A stretch of DNA of 64,000 bases from CADCWK01 sp965218235 (GTDB lineage: Bacteria > Chloroflexota > Chloroflexia > Thermomicrobiales > UBA6265). Below are positions 41,627-49,910 of this stretch, piece by piece. The translations under genes were made by a program, and so were the position numbers. The notes under the pieces were generated by a model. It did not search any database, was not told where the DNA came from, and saw only the letters and a list, made by a program, of their open reading frames with translations. Within the stretch, counting starts at the first letter, position 1, and each line of letters begins with the position of its first letter. The stretch spans positions 1,922,001 through 1,986,000 of the forward strand of contig OZ244596.1 of the NCBI GenBank assembly GCA_965218235.1. Direction: 5' to 3'.

Positions 41627-43270
41627 ATGAGCGATCAGGATCGGCCCCGGGAAGAGATGCGAACGGCGTCGGACCTCTGGCCGAAGCGCCAGCGGCCGCC
41701 ATTGCCAGAGGGCGAGCCGGCGGAGCTGTCTCCCCTCCAGCTCCACCAGTTGCCGTCGTCCGGGGCGTCGGATCTCCGGCCAAACCCGCGACCAGATACC
41801 CCGCCCCGGCGAACGTCCCGGTCCGGCGCCACGACGCGGGACCAGGCGCAGTCGGCCGATCTGCGTCCGGAGCGTCCGGTCGACACGCCGATCCGGCGGG
41901 AATCGCGGGGCAACACGGAGGCGTCGCGCGATCTGCAGGAGCGGGTCGAGCGGATTCGGCAGGTTACCGGGCAACCGGTCGGTGAGCACCGCCCGCCGGT
42001 GACGGGCATCCAGGCGCTGACGAAGCCGGCCTACACCCCGCCGCCGTACTCGCCACCCCGCGCCGCCGTCCCCGCTCGCCCTGACGAGACCAGCGGCGAG
42101 CAGTCATCACGGCTACCGCTCGGGTCGTATCCGGCCGGCAGCCAGCCGCGGCAGGACAGCGGCAACCGGTCGGCCCCGGTCGGAGAGCAGCCGCCAACGA
42201 ATGGCCAGGCCGGTAGCCAGTGGCAGGAACAGAACGGGTCCGGACAACGGCCACCGAACGGTCCGGGGCCAGGCGCCGCGCCGTCGCCGGGCAATCCGCC
42301 AAGCGGCCAGTACCAACAGCCGTGGCCATCGGGCCAGCAGGCTCCACCCAAAGCGCCGCCGAACTGGGGCGGTCCGGTTCCGCCGCCAGCCCAATGGCAG
42401 GGACAGCCGCCTGGCCCGAACAGCCAGCAGCCCCCCTGGGCCGGCTACCAACCGGCGCCGTGGCAGCCACAGCCGGGCCATGGTCAGCCGGGCTATGGTC
42501 AGCCGTGGCCCGTCCCGGCGGCCCGGCCCGGTGTTCAGCCGATCCGGATGGCGGGTTCTGGCCGGGCGCCCTGGGGCATCCGGGAGATCGCCATCATCGT
42601 GGTCGGTGGGCTGGCGCTCACGATCGCCCTGTTGTTCCTGGCCCTGGGCATCCTGGAGGGGTCAGGGGTCGACACCACCGACACGCTGGATCCGGTCGTC
42701 TTCCTGGCCCTGGGTAGCACGATGTACCTCGGCTTCGGCGTCGCGATCTGGGCGGTCCTGATCGCCTGGCGCAAGCGGACCTGGGCCGACCTCGGCTTCC
42801 GCCGGACCAGGGTGAGTAGCATCCTCTGGATGATCCCGCTCGCGGTCGGCGTCCTCGTCATCGTCAGCCTCGTCGGGCTCGCACAGGAGTGGCTGTTCGA
42901 CATCTCGCCTCCCGCGGACAGCGGGCTGCCGATCGAGGCGGGCAATCTCAACGCCGGCTCGATCCTGGCGGCGGCGCTCGTGGCTGTCGTGCTGGCGCCC
43001 ATTTTCGAGGAGCTGTTCTTCCGCGGCGTCCTCTTCCAGTACCTGCGCAGCCGCTACCTCCTCGTTGCCCGCGGCCTGTTCGAGGCGGTCCTGATCTCGG
43101 CCCTGGCCTTCGCCTCGCTGCACCTCGGCGGCGCGATCCTGCCGATCCTGCCGGTCGGGGTCATCCTCGCCCTCGTCATGCACCGGACCAACAGCCTCTG
43201 GCCGGCGATCGCTCTGCACATGTTCTACAACGGGATCGTGCTGGCGATCAGCCTTGCGACCCTGAGTTAG
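41627..43270 (+). CDS. CPBP-family membrane metalloprotease with long Pro/Gln-rich N-terminus
   Basis: 547 residues. The first 300 are disordered and rich in Pro, Gln, Gly and Arg (blocks such as QPGHGQPGYGQPWP, PPPAQWQGQPPGP). The membrane part (about 320-545) has eight or so helices and the CPBP (Abi) motifs EELFFRGVLF, FASLHLGG and HMFYNG, which form the metal active site of CAAX-type proteases and bacteriocin self-immunity proteins. An N-terminal tail this long is not usual for the family. ATG 41627 follows GAGAGTGACAGGG. No bacteriocin gene is adjacent. Cytosolic tail function unknown. Confidence 0.8.
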   Translation: MSDQDRPREEMRTASDLWPKRQRPPLPEGEPAELSPLQLHQLPSSGASDLRPNPRPDTPPRRTSRSGATTRDQAQSADLRPERPVDTPIRRESRGNTEASRDLQERVERIRQVTGQPVGEHRPPVTGIQALTKPAYTPPPYSPPRAAVPARPDETSGEQSSRLPLGSYPAGSQPRQDSGNRSAPVGEQPPTNGQAGSQWQEQNGSGQRPPNGPGPGAAPSPGNPPSGQYQQPWPSGQQAPPKAPPNWGGPVPPPAQWQGQPPGPNSQQPPWAGYQPAPWQPQPGHGQPGYGQPWPVPAARPGVQPIRMAGSGRAPWGIREIAIIVVGGLALTIALLFLALGILEGSGVDTTDTLDPVVFLALGSTMYLGFGVAIWAVLIAWRKRTWADLGFRRTRVSSILWMIPLAVGVLVIVSLVGLAQEWLFDISPPADSGLPIEAGNLNAGSILAAALVAVVLAPIFEELFFRGVLFQYLRSRYLLVARGLFEAVLISALAFASLHLGGAILPILPVGVILALVMHRTNSLWPAIALHMFYNGIVLAISLATLS

Positions 43271-43271
43271 G

Positions 43272-43297
43272 ACGGCCAATCCTGGCAGGCTGGCCGT
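43272..43297 (+). terminator. Hairpin after the CPBP gene
   Basis: ACGGCCA and TGGCCGT form a 7 bp stem with a 12-base loop directly behind the stop codon. Weak, no U tract. Confidence 0.35.
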
Positions 43298-43325
43298 TCC
43301 GCCGCCAGGACAGGCGATTCGAGGC

Positions 43326-43362
43326 GAACGGGTGCCGGGCGGGAGTCGCTGGACACCCGTTC
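43326..43362 (+). terminator. Second hairpin between CPBP and response regulator
   Basis: GAACGGGTG and CACCCGTTC form a perfect 9 bp stem with a 19-base loop, about 100 bases before the response regulator. It may be a terminator or an operator for the two-component genes. Confidence 0.35.
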
Positions 43363-43463
43363 TGCGTTAGGCTGTCACCGGAACTATCAGGGAAGCGACA
43401 GGGTGGAAACACCGGTACCGGAAGCATCGGCCGTCGGTGGGCGCCGTTGGGGGATGACTGGGC

Positions 43464-44177
43464 GTGACGAAGATTCTCGTGGTCGAGGACGAGCGGGACC
43501 TCAACGATCTCATCACCCGCCAGCTCCATCAGGAGGGACACGACGTCGTCCAGGCCTTCGACGGTCAGACGGCGCTGAGCATCGCCCTCGGCGAGTCGTT
43601 CGACCTCATCATCCTCGACTGGATGCTGCCCCGGCTCGATGGCCTGACCATCGCCCGGCAGGTCCGCGAGCGGTCGATCGTGCCGATCCTGATGTTGACC
43701 GCCCGGGGCGAGGAGACGGACATCGTCCTTGGGCTGGAGGTCGGCGCCGACGACTACCTCACGAAGCCGTTCCGGATGCGGGAAATGATGGCCCGGGTTC
43801 GGGCGTTGCTTCGCCGCGTCTCGCTAGGCGGGAGCGCCGAGCCAGCCGGACAGACGAGCGAGGCTCCGTCGGATGCGGTCGTCGTTGGCGACGGGCTCCT
43901 TTCGATTAGCGAATCGATGCGAACCGTCACCCTCGCCGGGACCGAGCTGGACCTGACGCCGAAGGAGTTCGAACTGATCGCCCTGTTCGCCCGCAACCCC
44001 GGACGGGCCTTCAGCCGCGACTATCTGCTGGAGCGGATCTGGGGCGACGACACCTACGTGACCGACCGGACCGTCGACACCCACGTCCAGCGCCTGCGCA
44101 AGAAGCTCGGCGACGAGGCCGAGCTGATCCGGACGGTCTGGGGGATCGGCTACAAGTTTCAGCCGCCCCGTCCGTGA
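43464..44177 (+). CDS. OmpR/PhoB-type response regulator
   Basis: 237 residues. Receiver domain (about 1-120) with ILVVEDERDL (acidic pocket), phosphoacceptor Asp in LIILDWMLPRLDG (about 52), Thr in MLTARGE and Lys in DDYLTKPF. DNA-binding winged helix (about 140-235) with LDLTPKEFELIALFARNPGRAFSRDYLLERIWG and DRTVDTHVQRLRKKLG. Paired with the histidine kinase 346 bases downstream on the same strand. The start is a GTG with GGGGGATG about 13 bases upstream. Target genes unknown; the flanking CPBP protease or MarR remnant are candidates only by position. Confidence 0.93.
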   Translation: MTKILVVEDERDLNDLITRQLHQEGHDVVQAFDGQTALSIALGESFDLIILDWMLPRLDGLTIARQVRERSIVPILMLTARGEETDIVLGLEVGADDYLTKPFRMREMMARVRALLRRVSLGGSAEPAGQTSEAPSDAVVVGDGLLSISESMRTVTLAGTELDLTPKEFELIALFARNPGRAFSRDYLLERIWGDDTYVTDRTVDTHVQRLRKKLGDEAELIRTVWGIGYKFQPPRP

Positions 44178-44523
44178 GTGGCCTACTGGTCGCCTGGCTG
44201 TATAAAGATCGACCTCGTTCTGATGGCGCCCGCGCGCGGAGAGGCGTGGGCTCGTCCTGGCCGGTCGCCTCTGCGGTCTTCGTTGCCAGAGGAGCCGGTG
44301 TTTCCCCCCAGTGTCTGACCGGGAATATCAGTCGTTTCCGTACACCGGGACCGCTTTGCGGTGCAACGCCTGACAGCGCTTCGGCGAAGCGAGCAGGTCA
44401 ATTCATGTCTCTACGACGCGGGCGCCTCACTCGGGGCTCTGACCCTCAGCAGCTATTCTTCCCCGCGTCCTCGTCTGCTCGACAGATGCCCAGAGATGTG
44501 CGTTACGAGGGACCAGGAGCGGG
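44178..44523. other. Spacer between response regulator and histidine kinase
   Basis: 346 bases, longer than usual for a two-component operon. TGTATAAAG at 44209 resembles a -10 and the GCTTCGGCGAAGC at about 44384 is a small hairpin. No credible ORF. The kinase may have its own promoter. Confidence 0.35.
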
Positions 44524-46341
44524 ATGACAAGCGCGTCAGACGGGCGACTCTCAAGCCCAAACGATCCAACCCGGCCGGTGATCGCTCCGTCGACTCCGGC
44601 TCGATCGCGGCCCCTCTGGCTCCGGCTCCTGCGGTCCTCGCGCTACCTGCTGATCATCCCGATCATCACCGCGTTTCAGCGCCGCTCGGATCGCAGCCTG
44701 CGCTGGCGACTGGTCGGCTCCCACCTCGCGACGGTCCTGCTCAGCGTCTTCGGGGTCGCCCTCCTGCTCAGCGCCGCGGTACTGGTCCAGAACTGGACTG
44801 TCGACCCGCTGGAGATCGAGCCCGCGACCGAGGCGCACGCCGTCGCGACGACCATCGAGACACTGGGCTGGCAGGAAGGCATTCCGGCGGCGGACCTCAA
44901 TGTCCTGCTCGCGGCCTTCGCGTCCGGCGGGATCGAGCCGAACGTCGATCGGACCGATATCCGGATCGCGGCGGAGATCGGTCGCTCCTTCGCCAACATC
45001 CGCTCGGTCTCGCTCGTCGGGCCCGACGGACTCATCCAGGCGTCCAGCGAGCCAACTCTGGTCGGACAGCCCGTCGAGCTAATCGGTCGCTCGGCCAGCT
45101 TCGTGACGGGGCGAGCGCTACGTGGAGAGACGAACGAGCAGGACCTGGCGTCCGGGGTCCGGGAGACATCGGACGGCATCGTTGGGGCGTTCCCGCTGCG
45201 GGCCGTCGCGACGGAGGGACAGGGCGCGGCCATCCTCGGCGCGATCGTCGTGGACAAGGACCAGCGCTCCTTCCCCGGCACTGCCCTGGGGATCACCGCG
45301 CTGGCTGGCCGCTACGCCGCGACCGTCGGACTGCTCCTGACGATCGTGGTCGGCATCCCGGCGATCCTCGTCGCGCTGGTTATCGGGATCAGCCGGGCCC
45401 GGTCGATCGCCCGGCCGGTCAACGACCTCGCCCGGGCCGCCGAGCGGCTCGCGGCTGGCGACCTCAGCGTCCGGGTCTGGGTCCCGACGGACGACGAGGT
45501 GGCGCGGATGGCCCGAGCGTTCAACCGGATGGGCGACCAGCTCCAGGAAAGTCTCGAGCAGGAAGCCGACGCCCGCGCCCGGGCCGAGCGGCTGCTGGCG
45601 ACCAACCGGGACCTCGTCGCCAACGTCTCGCACGAGTTGCGGACCCCGGTCGCGCTGATCCGGGGACACATCGAAGCCCTGGTCGATGATCCGGCCCGGC
45701 TGGAGGCCTACACCGACATCGCCTTGCGGGAGAGCGACCGGCTCGAGGACCTCGTCGACGACCTGTTCCAACTGGCCCGGATCGACGCCCAGGGTCTTGA
45801 GCTGGAGCACCTGCCCTTCGATGCCGGCGCCGCGGCCCGGGAGGCTGTCGAGTCACTGGCCGAGCCCGCCCGTCGCGACGCCGGGATCGTGATGCGGAGC
45901 CAGATCAGCGGATCGGGCGACGAGCTGTCCGTGGTCGGCGACCGGGCCCGACTGGTCCAGGTGCTCCAGAACCTGCTCCGCAACGCGGTCCGCTACACAC
46001 CGGACGGCGGGCTGATCCGCGTCGTGGCCGAGCCACGCGGTCAGGACGTGGTGGTCATGGTTCAGGACACGGGCGTCGGTATCGAGCTCGCCGACCTCGA
46101 GCGGGTGTTCGACCGGTTTTTCAGGAGCGATCAGCGCAACAGTCGCAAGGGTGGTGGCGCCGGGCTCGGCCTGGCGATCGCCCGGCAGTCGGTCGAGGCG
46201 ATGGGCGGCACGATCTCGGTCGAGAGCGAGGTCGGCGAGGGGACGTTGTTCACGATCGTCCTGCCCCGCGGCCCGTCCGCACCGCGCGGTGCCGCCCAGG
46301 CGGACGCCGGGATCAGACCAGCCGGTCCGACAACCCTGTGA
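44524..46341 (+). CDS. Membrane sensor histidine kinase
   Basis: 605 residues. Two membrane helices (about 62-85, LVGSHLATVLLSVFGVALLLSAAVLVQ; about 265-290, VGLLLTIVVGIPAILVALVIGI) flank a 180-residue external sensor domain with a dCache/PAS-like feel (FANIRSVSLVGPDGLIQASS). Then HAMP (ARSIARPVNDLARAAERLAAGDLSVRV), HisKA with H box VANVSHELRTPVALIRGH, N box NLLRNAVRYTPDGG, G1 DTGVGIE and G2 GAGLGLAIARQ. All catalytic motifs are intact. It pairs with the upstream OmpR-type regulator. The 3' end overlaps the converging MarR remnant by 29 bases. Confidence 0.92.
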   Translation: MTSASDGRLSSPNDPTRPVIAPSTPARSRPLWLRLLRSSRYLLIIPIITAFQRRSDRSLRWRLVGSHLATVLLSVFGVALLLSAAVLVQNWTVDPLEIEPATEAHAVATTIETLGWQEGIPAADLNVLLAAFASGGIEPNVDRTDIRIAAEIGRSFANIRSVSLVGPDGLIQASSEPTLVGQPVELIGRSASFVTGRALRGETNEQDLASGVRETSDGIVGAFPLRAVATEGQGAAILGAIVVDKDQRSFPGTALGITALAGRYAATVGLLLTIVVGIPAILVALVIGISRARSIARPVNDLARAAERLAAGDLSVRVWVPTDDEVARMARAFNRMGDQLQESLEQEADARARAERLLATNRDLVANVSHELRTPVALIRGHIEALVDDPARLEAYTDIALRESDRLEDLVDDLFQLARIDAQGLELEHLPFDAGAAAREAVESLAEPARRDAGIVMRSQISGSGDELSVVGDRARLVQVLQNLLRNAVRYTPDGGLIRVVAEPRGQDVVVMVQDTGVGIELADLERVFDRFFRSDQRNSRKGGGAGLGLAIARQSVEAMGGTISVESEVGEGTLFTIVLPRGPSAPRGAAQADAGIRPAGPTTL

Positions 46342-46880
46342 CGTTGGTGCGACCGTTATTGTGGCGAGCCGGCGCGGCGTCATCATCGTGATTGCCGGGG
46401 ATGACGCGGCGCGGCTCGGGCCGGGCTCGCCCACGACCGGTCCGGGCGGCGTACTGGCGGTAGCCGGTCAACAGGTCGTCGATCGCGGCGCTGGTCCGGT
46501 CGATCTGGCTATCCTCGATCCCGGCGGTGATCCGCGCGGTGGCGCGAAGCGTGTCGGCCAGCACACGCTCGGCCAGGACGCGGCCGTCTTCCGTCAGGTG
46601 GACCCGGATTGCCCCACGGTCGACAGGGTGGGTTTCCCGGCGGACGAACCGCAACTCCGCCAGCCGGTCGGCCAGGGCCGTCAGCGAGGAGGTCGGAAGG
46701 TCCGATTGCTCGCCGATCTGCCCCATCGTCATCGGCTGCCCAGCGGCGAGGGCCATGAAGACGGCGAACTGTGGGCCACTCGGGCCATGGTGGACGCCAT
46801 GTAACGGGCTTGCCCACGCCAGGCGGTGCGCTGGGCGTGGAAGGACTGCCAGAGCGTCCGGAGCGACTCCGTCCGCCGCC
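46313..46880 (-). pseudogene. Broken MarR-family regulator gene
   Basis: The intact C-terminal part (from ATG 46756) is MarR-like: AAGQPMTMGQIGEQSDLPTSSLTALADRL, then FVRRETHPVDRGAIRVHLTEDGRVLAERVLA, the winged helix and the wing. But the N-terminal helix is in other frames: the same frame extends upstream as GVHHGPSGPQFAVF without a start codon, and one frame over the strand reads SLRTLWQSFHAQRTAWRGQARY, which looks like the true first helix. The switch is near 46800-46803 and would need a one-base change. No ATG, GTG or TTG opens the first helix frame. Either a pseudogene or a sequence error. Confidence 0.55.
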
Positions 46881-47262
46881 CGCTCCCCTGGTCTGTGTCA
46901 ACTTGACCGGTCGCCGGGGAATCGTCGTTCCTGCATTATTCGACACCGTCTTTGAGACCTGCGTCATGGGAGTCAGCCACCGGGTGGACCGGAGCGGCGA
47001 CGCGGCGCTGCATTCGAACAGCGTTGGAAATTGGTGGTGCGACGTATGATGTCCAATGTCCGCGAGGCGTGCGAGAGGTTGGCGAGTGGCGTCTTTCTCC
47101 AGTTTCTGGACCACCAGCCCACATCCGAGGCCAGCTCGTGGCGATCGGCCACCTCCCTTGTAGCGAACGTAACTCGACAGGAGCGAACGTCGAGAACCAC
47201 GTACCATTGACGGTGAGACAGGATTGAGTCCACCGGTCAGCCAGCGTCAGGAGACAGGCACC
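46881..47262. other. Intergenic region upstream of the broken MarR gene
   Basis: No gene recognised. The first stretch holds possible remains of the MarR start (a TTG frame reading TQTRGAGGG). AACGTAACTCGACAGGAGCGAACGT near 47168 has a repeated CGAACGT block that could be a regulator site. Confidence 0.3.
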
Positions 47263-47958
47263 GTGTCCTTTATCATGCCCAGCCGACGTTCGACCACTAA
47301 TCTGCTGCAGGCGAGTGGCGAGCTCTGGAGCGAGGATGCCGAGCAGGCGCCGCTTCAGTTCGTCGTTCTGGCGCCCGGATCGTCGGCCGAGCCTCGGGTC
47401 GACGCTGTGCTCGGAACCGCCACTCAACTGGCTCCGGATGACATCGCGCTCCACCCGGTCGCCATCGACGATCTGCCGCCATTTGGCGAGGGCCAGGCCG
47501 ATGACGGGCCCGACGATGCGGCCGTGCGACGCTTCCGCGACGACATCGCGCTGGCTGACGGCTTCCTGCTGATCGCCGCCACGGACGATGCCCACGCGCA
47601 GGAGCTGCTCGTCCGGGCCGTTCGATGGGCAGGCACGCCGGCGGGCGAGGATGCGCTGGCCGATCTTCCCGTCATCTGGCTCGGGATCGGGGGTGATCCG
47701 GCCGACGTCACCGGAGTTCGCCGGCGTGTCCAGGCGGCGGTCGAGGCTGGTGGCGGGGTGATGCCGGACGAGGTGGCCACGCTCGCCGCGCCGCTGGTCG
47801 GAGACTGGTCCGACCGGCTCGGACCGAGTGGGCGGCTCGATGACGTCGCCACCCGGCAGGCGATCGGGCAGGTCCTGATCCGGCTGCGTCAGCTCGCGTT
47901 CTCCGGTGAGGAGGACGTTCCGGTGGCCGGCGATGATGACGATGGGACGGACGGCTGA
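47263..47958 (+). CDS. Divergent flavodoxin-fold protein (NADPH-dependent FMN reductase-like)
   Basis: 231 residues. The opening strand and loop FVVLAPGSSAEPRVDAVLG and the later VAIDDLPPFGE and DDIALADGFLLIAAT resemble the FMN-binding loops of NADPH-dependent FMN reductases, in which the first is G-S-x-R-x-x-S and the last is A-D-x-x-x-x-x-x-P-E-Y. Here the P-E-Y triad is absent and the phosphate loop is weak, so flavin binding may be lost. The C-terminus is acidic (GEEDVPVAGDDDDG). Start GTG 47263 has AGGAG nine bases upstream. It precedes the yvcK promoter. Function unknown. Confidence 0.45.
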   Translation: MSFIMPSRRSTTNLLQASGELWSEDAEQAPLQFVVLAPGSSAEPRVDAVLGTATQLAPDDIALHPVAIDDLPPFGEGQADDGPDDAAVRRFRDDIALADGFLLIAATDDAHAQELLVRAVRWAGTPAGEDALADLPVIWLGIGGDPADVTGVRRRVQAAVEAGGGVMPDEVATLAAPLVGDWSDRLGPSGRLDDVATRQAIGQVLIRLRQLAFSGEEDVPVAGDDDDGTDG

Positions 47959-48011
47959 CCGGGACGGGGACAACCGTTGGGTATCGGGACGACGGGCGCT
48001 GACGGATCAGT

Positions 48012-48020
48012 TGGTACACT
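48012..48020 (+). promoter_or_regulatory. Extended -10 element before yvcK
   Basis: TGGTACACT, a close match to the TGnTAnnnT form used by other genes here, 98 bases before the yvcK start. Confidence 0.4.
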
Positions 48021-48117
48021 TCGTTCGCTACAACGTCCTGACCGGCGGCCAGCCAGTACACGTGTCGCCAGATAGACAGACGGGACCGAACCTGATTTCG
48101 ACCAACCGGGGGACTGT

Positions 48118-49593
48118 ATGAGTGCCTGGCGAACCTGGCTTCAGCCGGGAATGCGGGTCAAACGCTGGGGGACGCTCGCCTTCCTTGGCCTCGCCGGGAT
48201 GGTGCTGTCCGTCGCAGTTGGGCTCGTCTGGGCCTACCGCTCCTACTACTTCGAGCTTCAGGCGGATTACCCCGTCCTGCGGCCCCTCACCCTCCAGTTC
48301 ATCCCTCACCCGTGGCGCGAAGTCCTGCTGCTGCTGGTCGGGCTCCTGATCACCATCTTCGCGGCGGCCCGGCTCAACCAGTCGCTCCTGGCCCCGCTGC
48401 TGGCCAAGGAGGCGAGCGGCCGCGCACTGGCCCAGATCGTCGCCGAGCATCGCTTTGGTCCGATCCGGCCCGCCTTCGGCGTGGTCGCGATCGGTGGCGG
48501 GACGGGGCTCTCGTCTCTGCTGCGCGGTCTCAAGCATCATGACGCCGGAATTACCGCGATCGTCACGGTCGCCGACGATGGCGGCAGCACCGGGCGCCTC
48601 CGGGCGGAGTTCGACATCCCGGCGCCGGGCGACATCCGCAACTGCATCGCCGCGCTGGCCGACGACGAGGCGCTGGTCACGAAGCTGTTCCAGCACCGTT
48701 TCCAGGGAGACGGCTCAACGCTCGACGGTCACAGCTTCGGAAACCTGTTCATCACCGCCCTGACCCGGACGACGGGCTCGTTCGAACGGGCGGTCGAGGA
48801 GGCCTCCCAGGTTCTCAACATTCGCGGCCGGGTCCTGCCAGCGACGCTCGAGAACGTCCGGCTTTCGGCCGAACTGACGGACGGGACGATCCTGCATGGC
48901 GAGTCGTCGGTCGGGGAGCACGGGCCAAGGGGCAAGCGGATCAAGGACATGTTCCTGACGCCGAAGTACCCCGAGGCTCACGCTCCGGCGCTCGGAGCGA
49001 TCCTGAACGCCGACCTGATCGTCCTTGGCCCTGGCAGCCTGTTCACCAGCGTCGTGCCCAACCTGCTCGTCGCCGGGATCCCGGAGGCGATCCGCTGGTC
49101 CGAGGCGACGGTCGTCTACGTGTGCAATGTCGCCACGCAGCCGGGTGAGACGGACGACTTCGACGCTGCCGAGCACGTCCGGGTGATCGTCGAGCATCTC
49201 GGCGCCGGGCGGCTCGACGCGGTGCTGGTCAATGCCAGTCCGGCCTCGATCGTGGCGGCCCGGGGCGACGAGTCGATCCGGCCGGTCGTCTCCGGTTCCC
49301 TCGCCAGCGAGCACCTCGGGGTAGAAGTCGTCGCGCGGGACCTCGTCAGCGCGACCAATCCGCTCCGGCATGACCCGCAGAAGCTGGCGACGGTCCTGAT
49401 GGAGCTGGCTCGCGGCCGCCCCGCCCGCCGTCCCCGCTCCGTTGCCAACGGCGTGGATGCGGCCTACCGGGCCTCGGTCGGCAATGGCGACGGGAACCAC
49501 ACGGGTCATTCGAGTAATGGGCGGCGGGAACTCGCGTCATCCGGATCGCTCCGCCGGTTCAATCCGGTCGACGGCAACGTCTCGCCGGAGTAG
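48118..49593 (+). CDS. yvcK: YvcK/CofD-like protein with N-terminal membrane anchor
   Basis: 491 residues. The C-terminal part (from about residue 118) is the gluconeogenesis factor family: GVVAIGGGTGLSSLLRGLK, VTVADDGGSTGRLR, APGDIRNCIAALAD, HSFGNLFITALT, VLGPGSLFTSVVPNLLV and CNVATQPGETDDF. YvcK binds UDP-GlcNAc and is needed for growth on gluconeogenic carbon and for correct PBP1 localisation in Bacillus. The first 100 residues hold two membrane helices (TLAFLGLAGMVLSVAVGLVWAYR; WREVLLLLVGLLITIFAAARL) that are missing in the Bacillus protein. The last 50 residues are disordered. GGGGGA lies before the ATG. Link to wall growth fits the mre/mur genes elsewhere in the window. Confidence 0.88.
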   Translation: MSAWRTWLQPGMRVKRWGTLAFLGLAGMVLSVAVGLVWAYRSYYFELQADYPVLRPLTLQFIPHPWREVLLLLVGLLITIFAAARLNQSLLAPLLAKEASGRALAQIVAEHRFGPIRPAFGVVAIGGGTGLSSLLRGLKHHDAGITAIVTVADDGGSTGRLRAEFDIPAPGDIRNCIAALADDEALVTKLFQHRFQGDGSTLDGHSFGNLFITALTRTTGSFERAVEEASQVLNIRGRVLPATLENVRLSAELTDGTILHGESSVGEHGPRGKRIKDMFLTPKYPEAHAPALGAILNADLIVLGPGSLFTSVVPNLLVAGIPEAIRWSEATVVYVCNVATQPGETDDFDAAEHVRVIVEHLGAGRLDAVLVNASPASIVAARGDESIRPVVSGSLASEHLGVEVVARDLVSATNPLRHDPQKLATVLMELARGRPARRPRSVANGVDAAYRASVGNGDGNHTGHSSNGRRELASSGSLRRFNPVDGNVSPE

Positions 49594-49728
49594 ATCCGGA
49601 TCGGGCTGACTCCTCGCGGAAGCAATCCGTTCAGGCGAAACTGGCGGCCAGTACCGATGCTGATGGGCGAGTGAACCGACCCCGCCCCCGGTTCCCGCCC
49701 CGGCTCGGATCGTCGCTGAGGCTACCTG

Positions 49729-49813
49729 CCGCCCGGAGAGGGTGTGACGGCTCGCTGGACATCTGCCCGTCGGGGGACCTTCAGCTCGACCAGGACAGCC
49801 CCTCTCCGGGCGG
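49729..49813. other. Structured element between converging genes
   Basis: A perfect 14 bp inverted repeat (CCGCCCGGAGAGGG and its complement) with a 57-base loop that can form further short stems (GACGG/CCGTC). It lies in the 317-base gap between yvcK and the converging sdhDC gene. It could be a bidirectional terminator or small RNA. The GGAGAGGG core recalls the arms of the DUF559 cassette but in reversed order. No ORF in the gap. Confidence 0.45.
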
Positions 49814-49910
49814 TGAGACGCCGCAGTACCGAAACCGAGCCGGGGAGGGTTCTGCTCGCCAACATCGTGTATGCGATGAGCACCGTCTTGCCTTGCAGCG
49901 GCGGCCTCGG

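Noticed and set aside
44287..44330. Possible further copy of the 134 bp repeat end
   Set aside because: Only a loose match to the tail and no paired end; within chance at this base composition.
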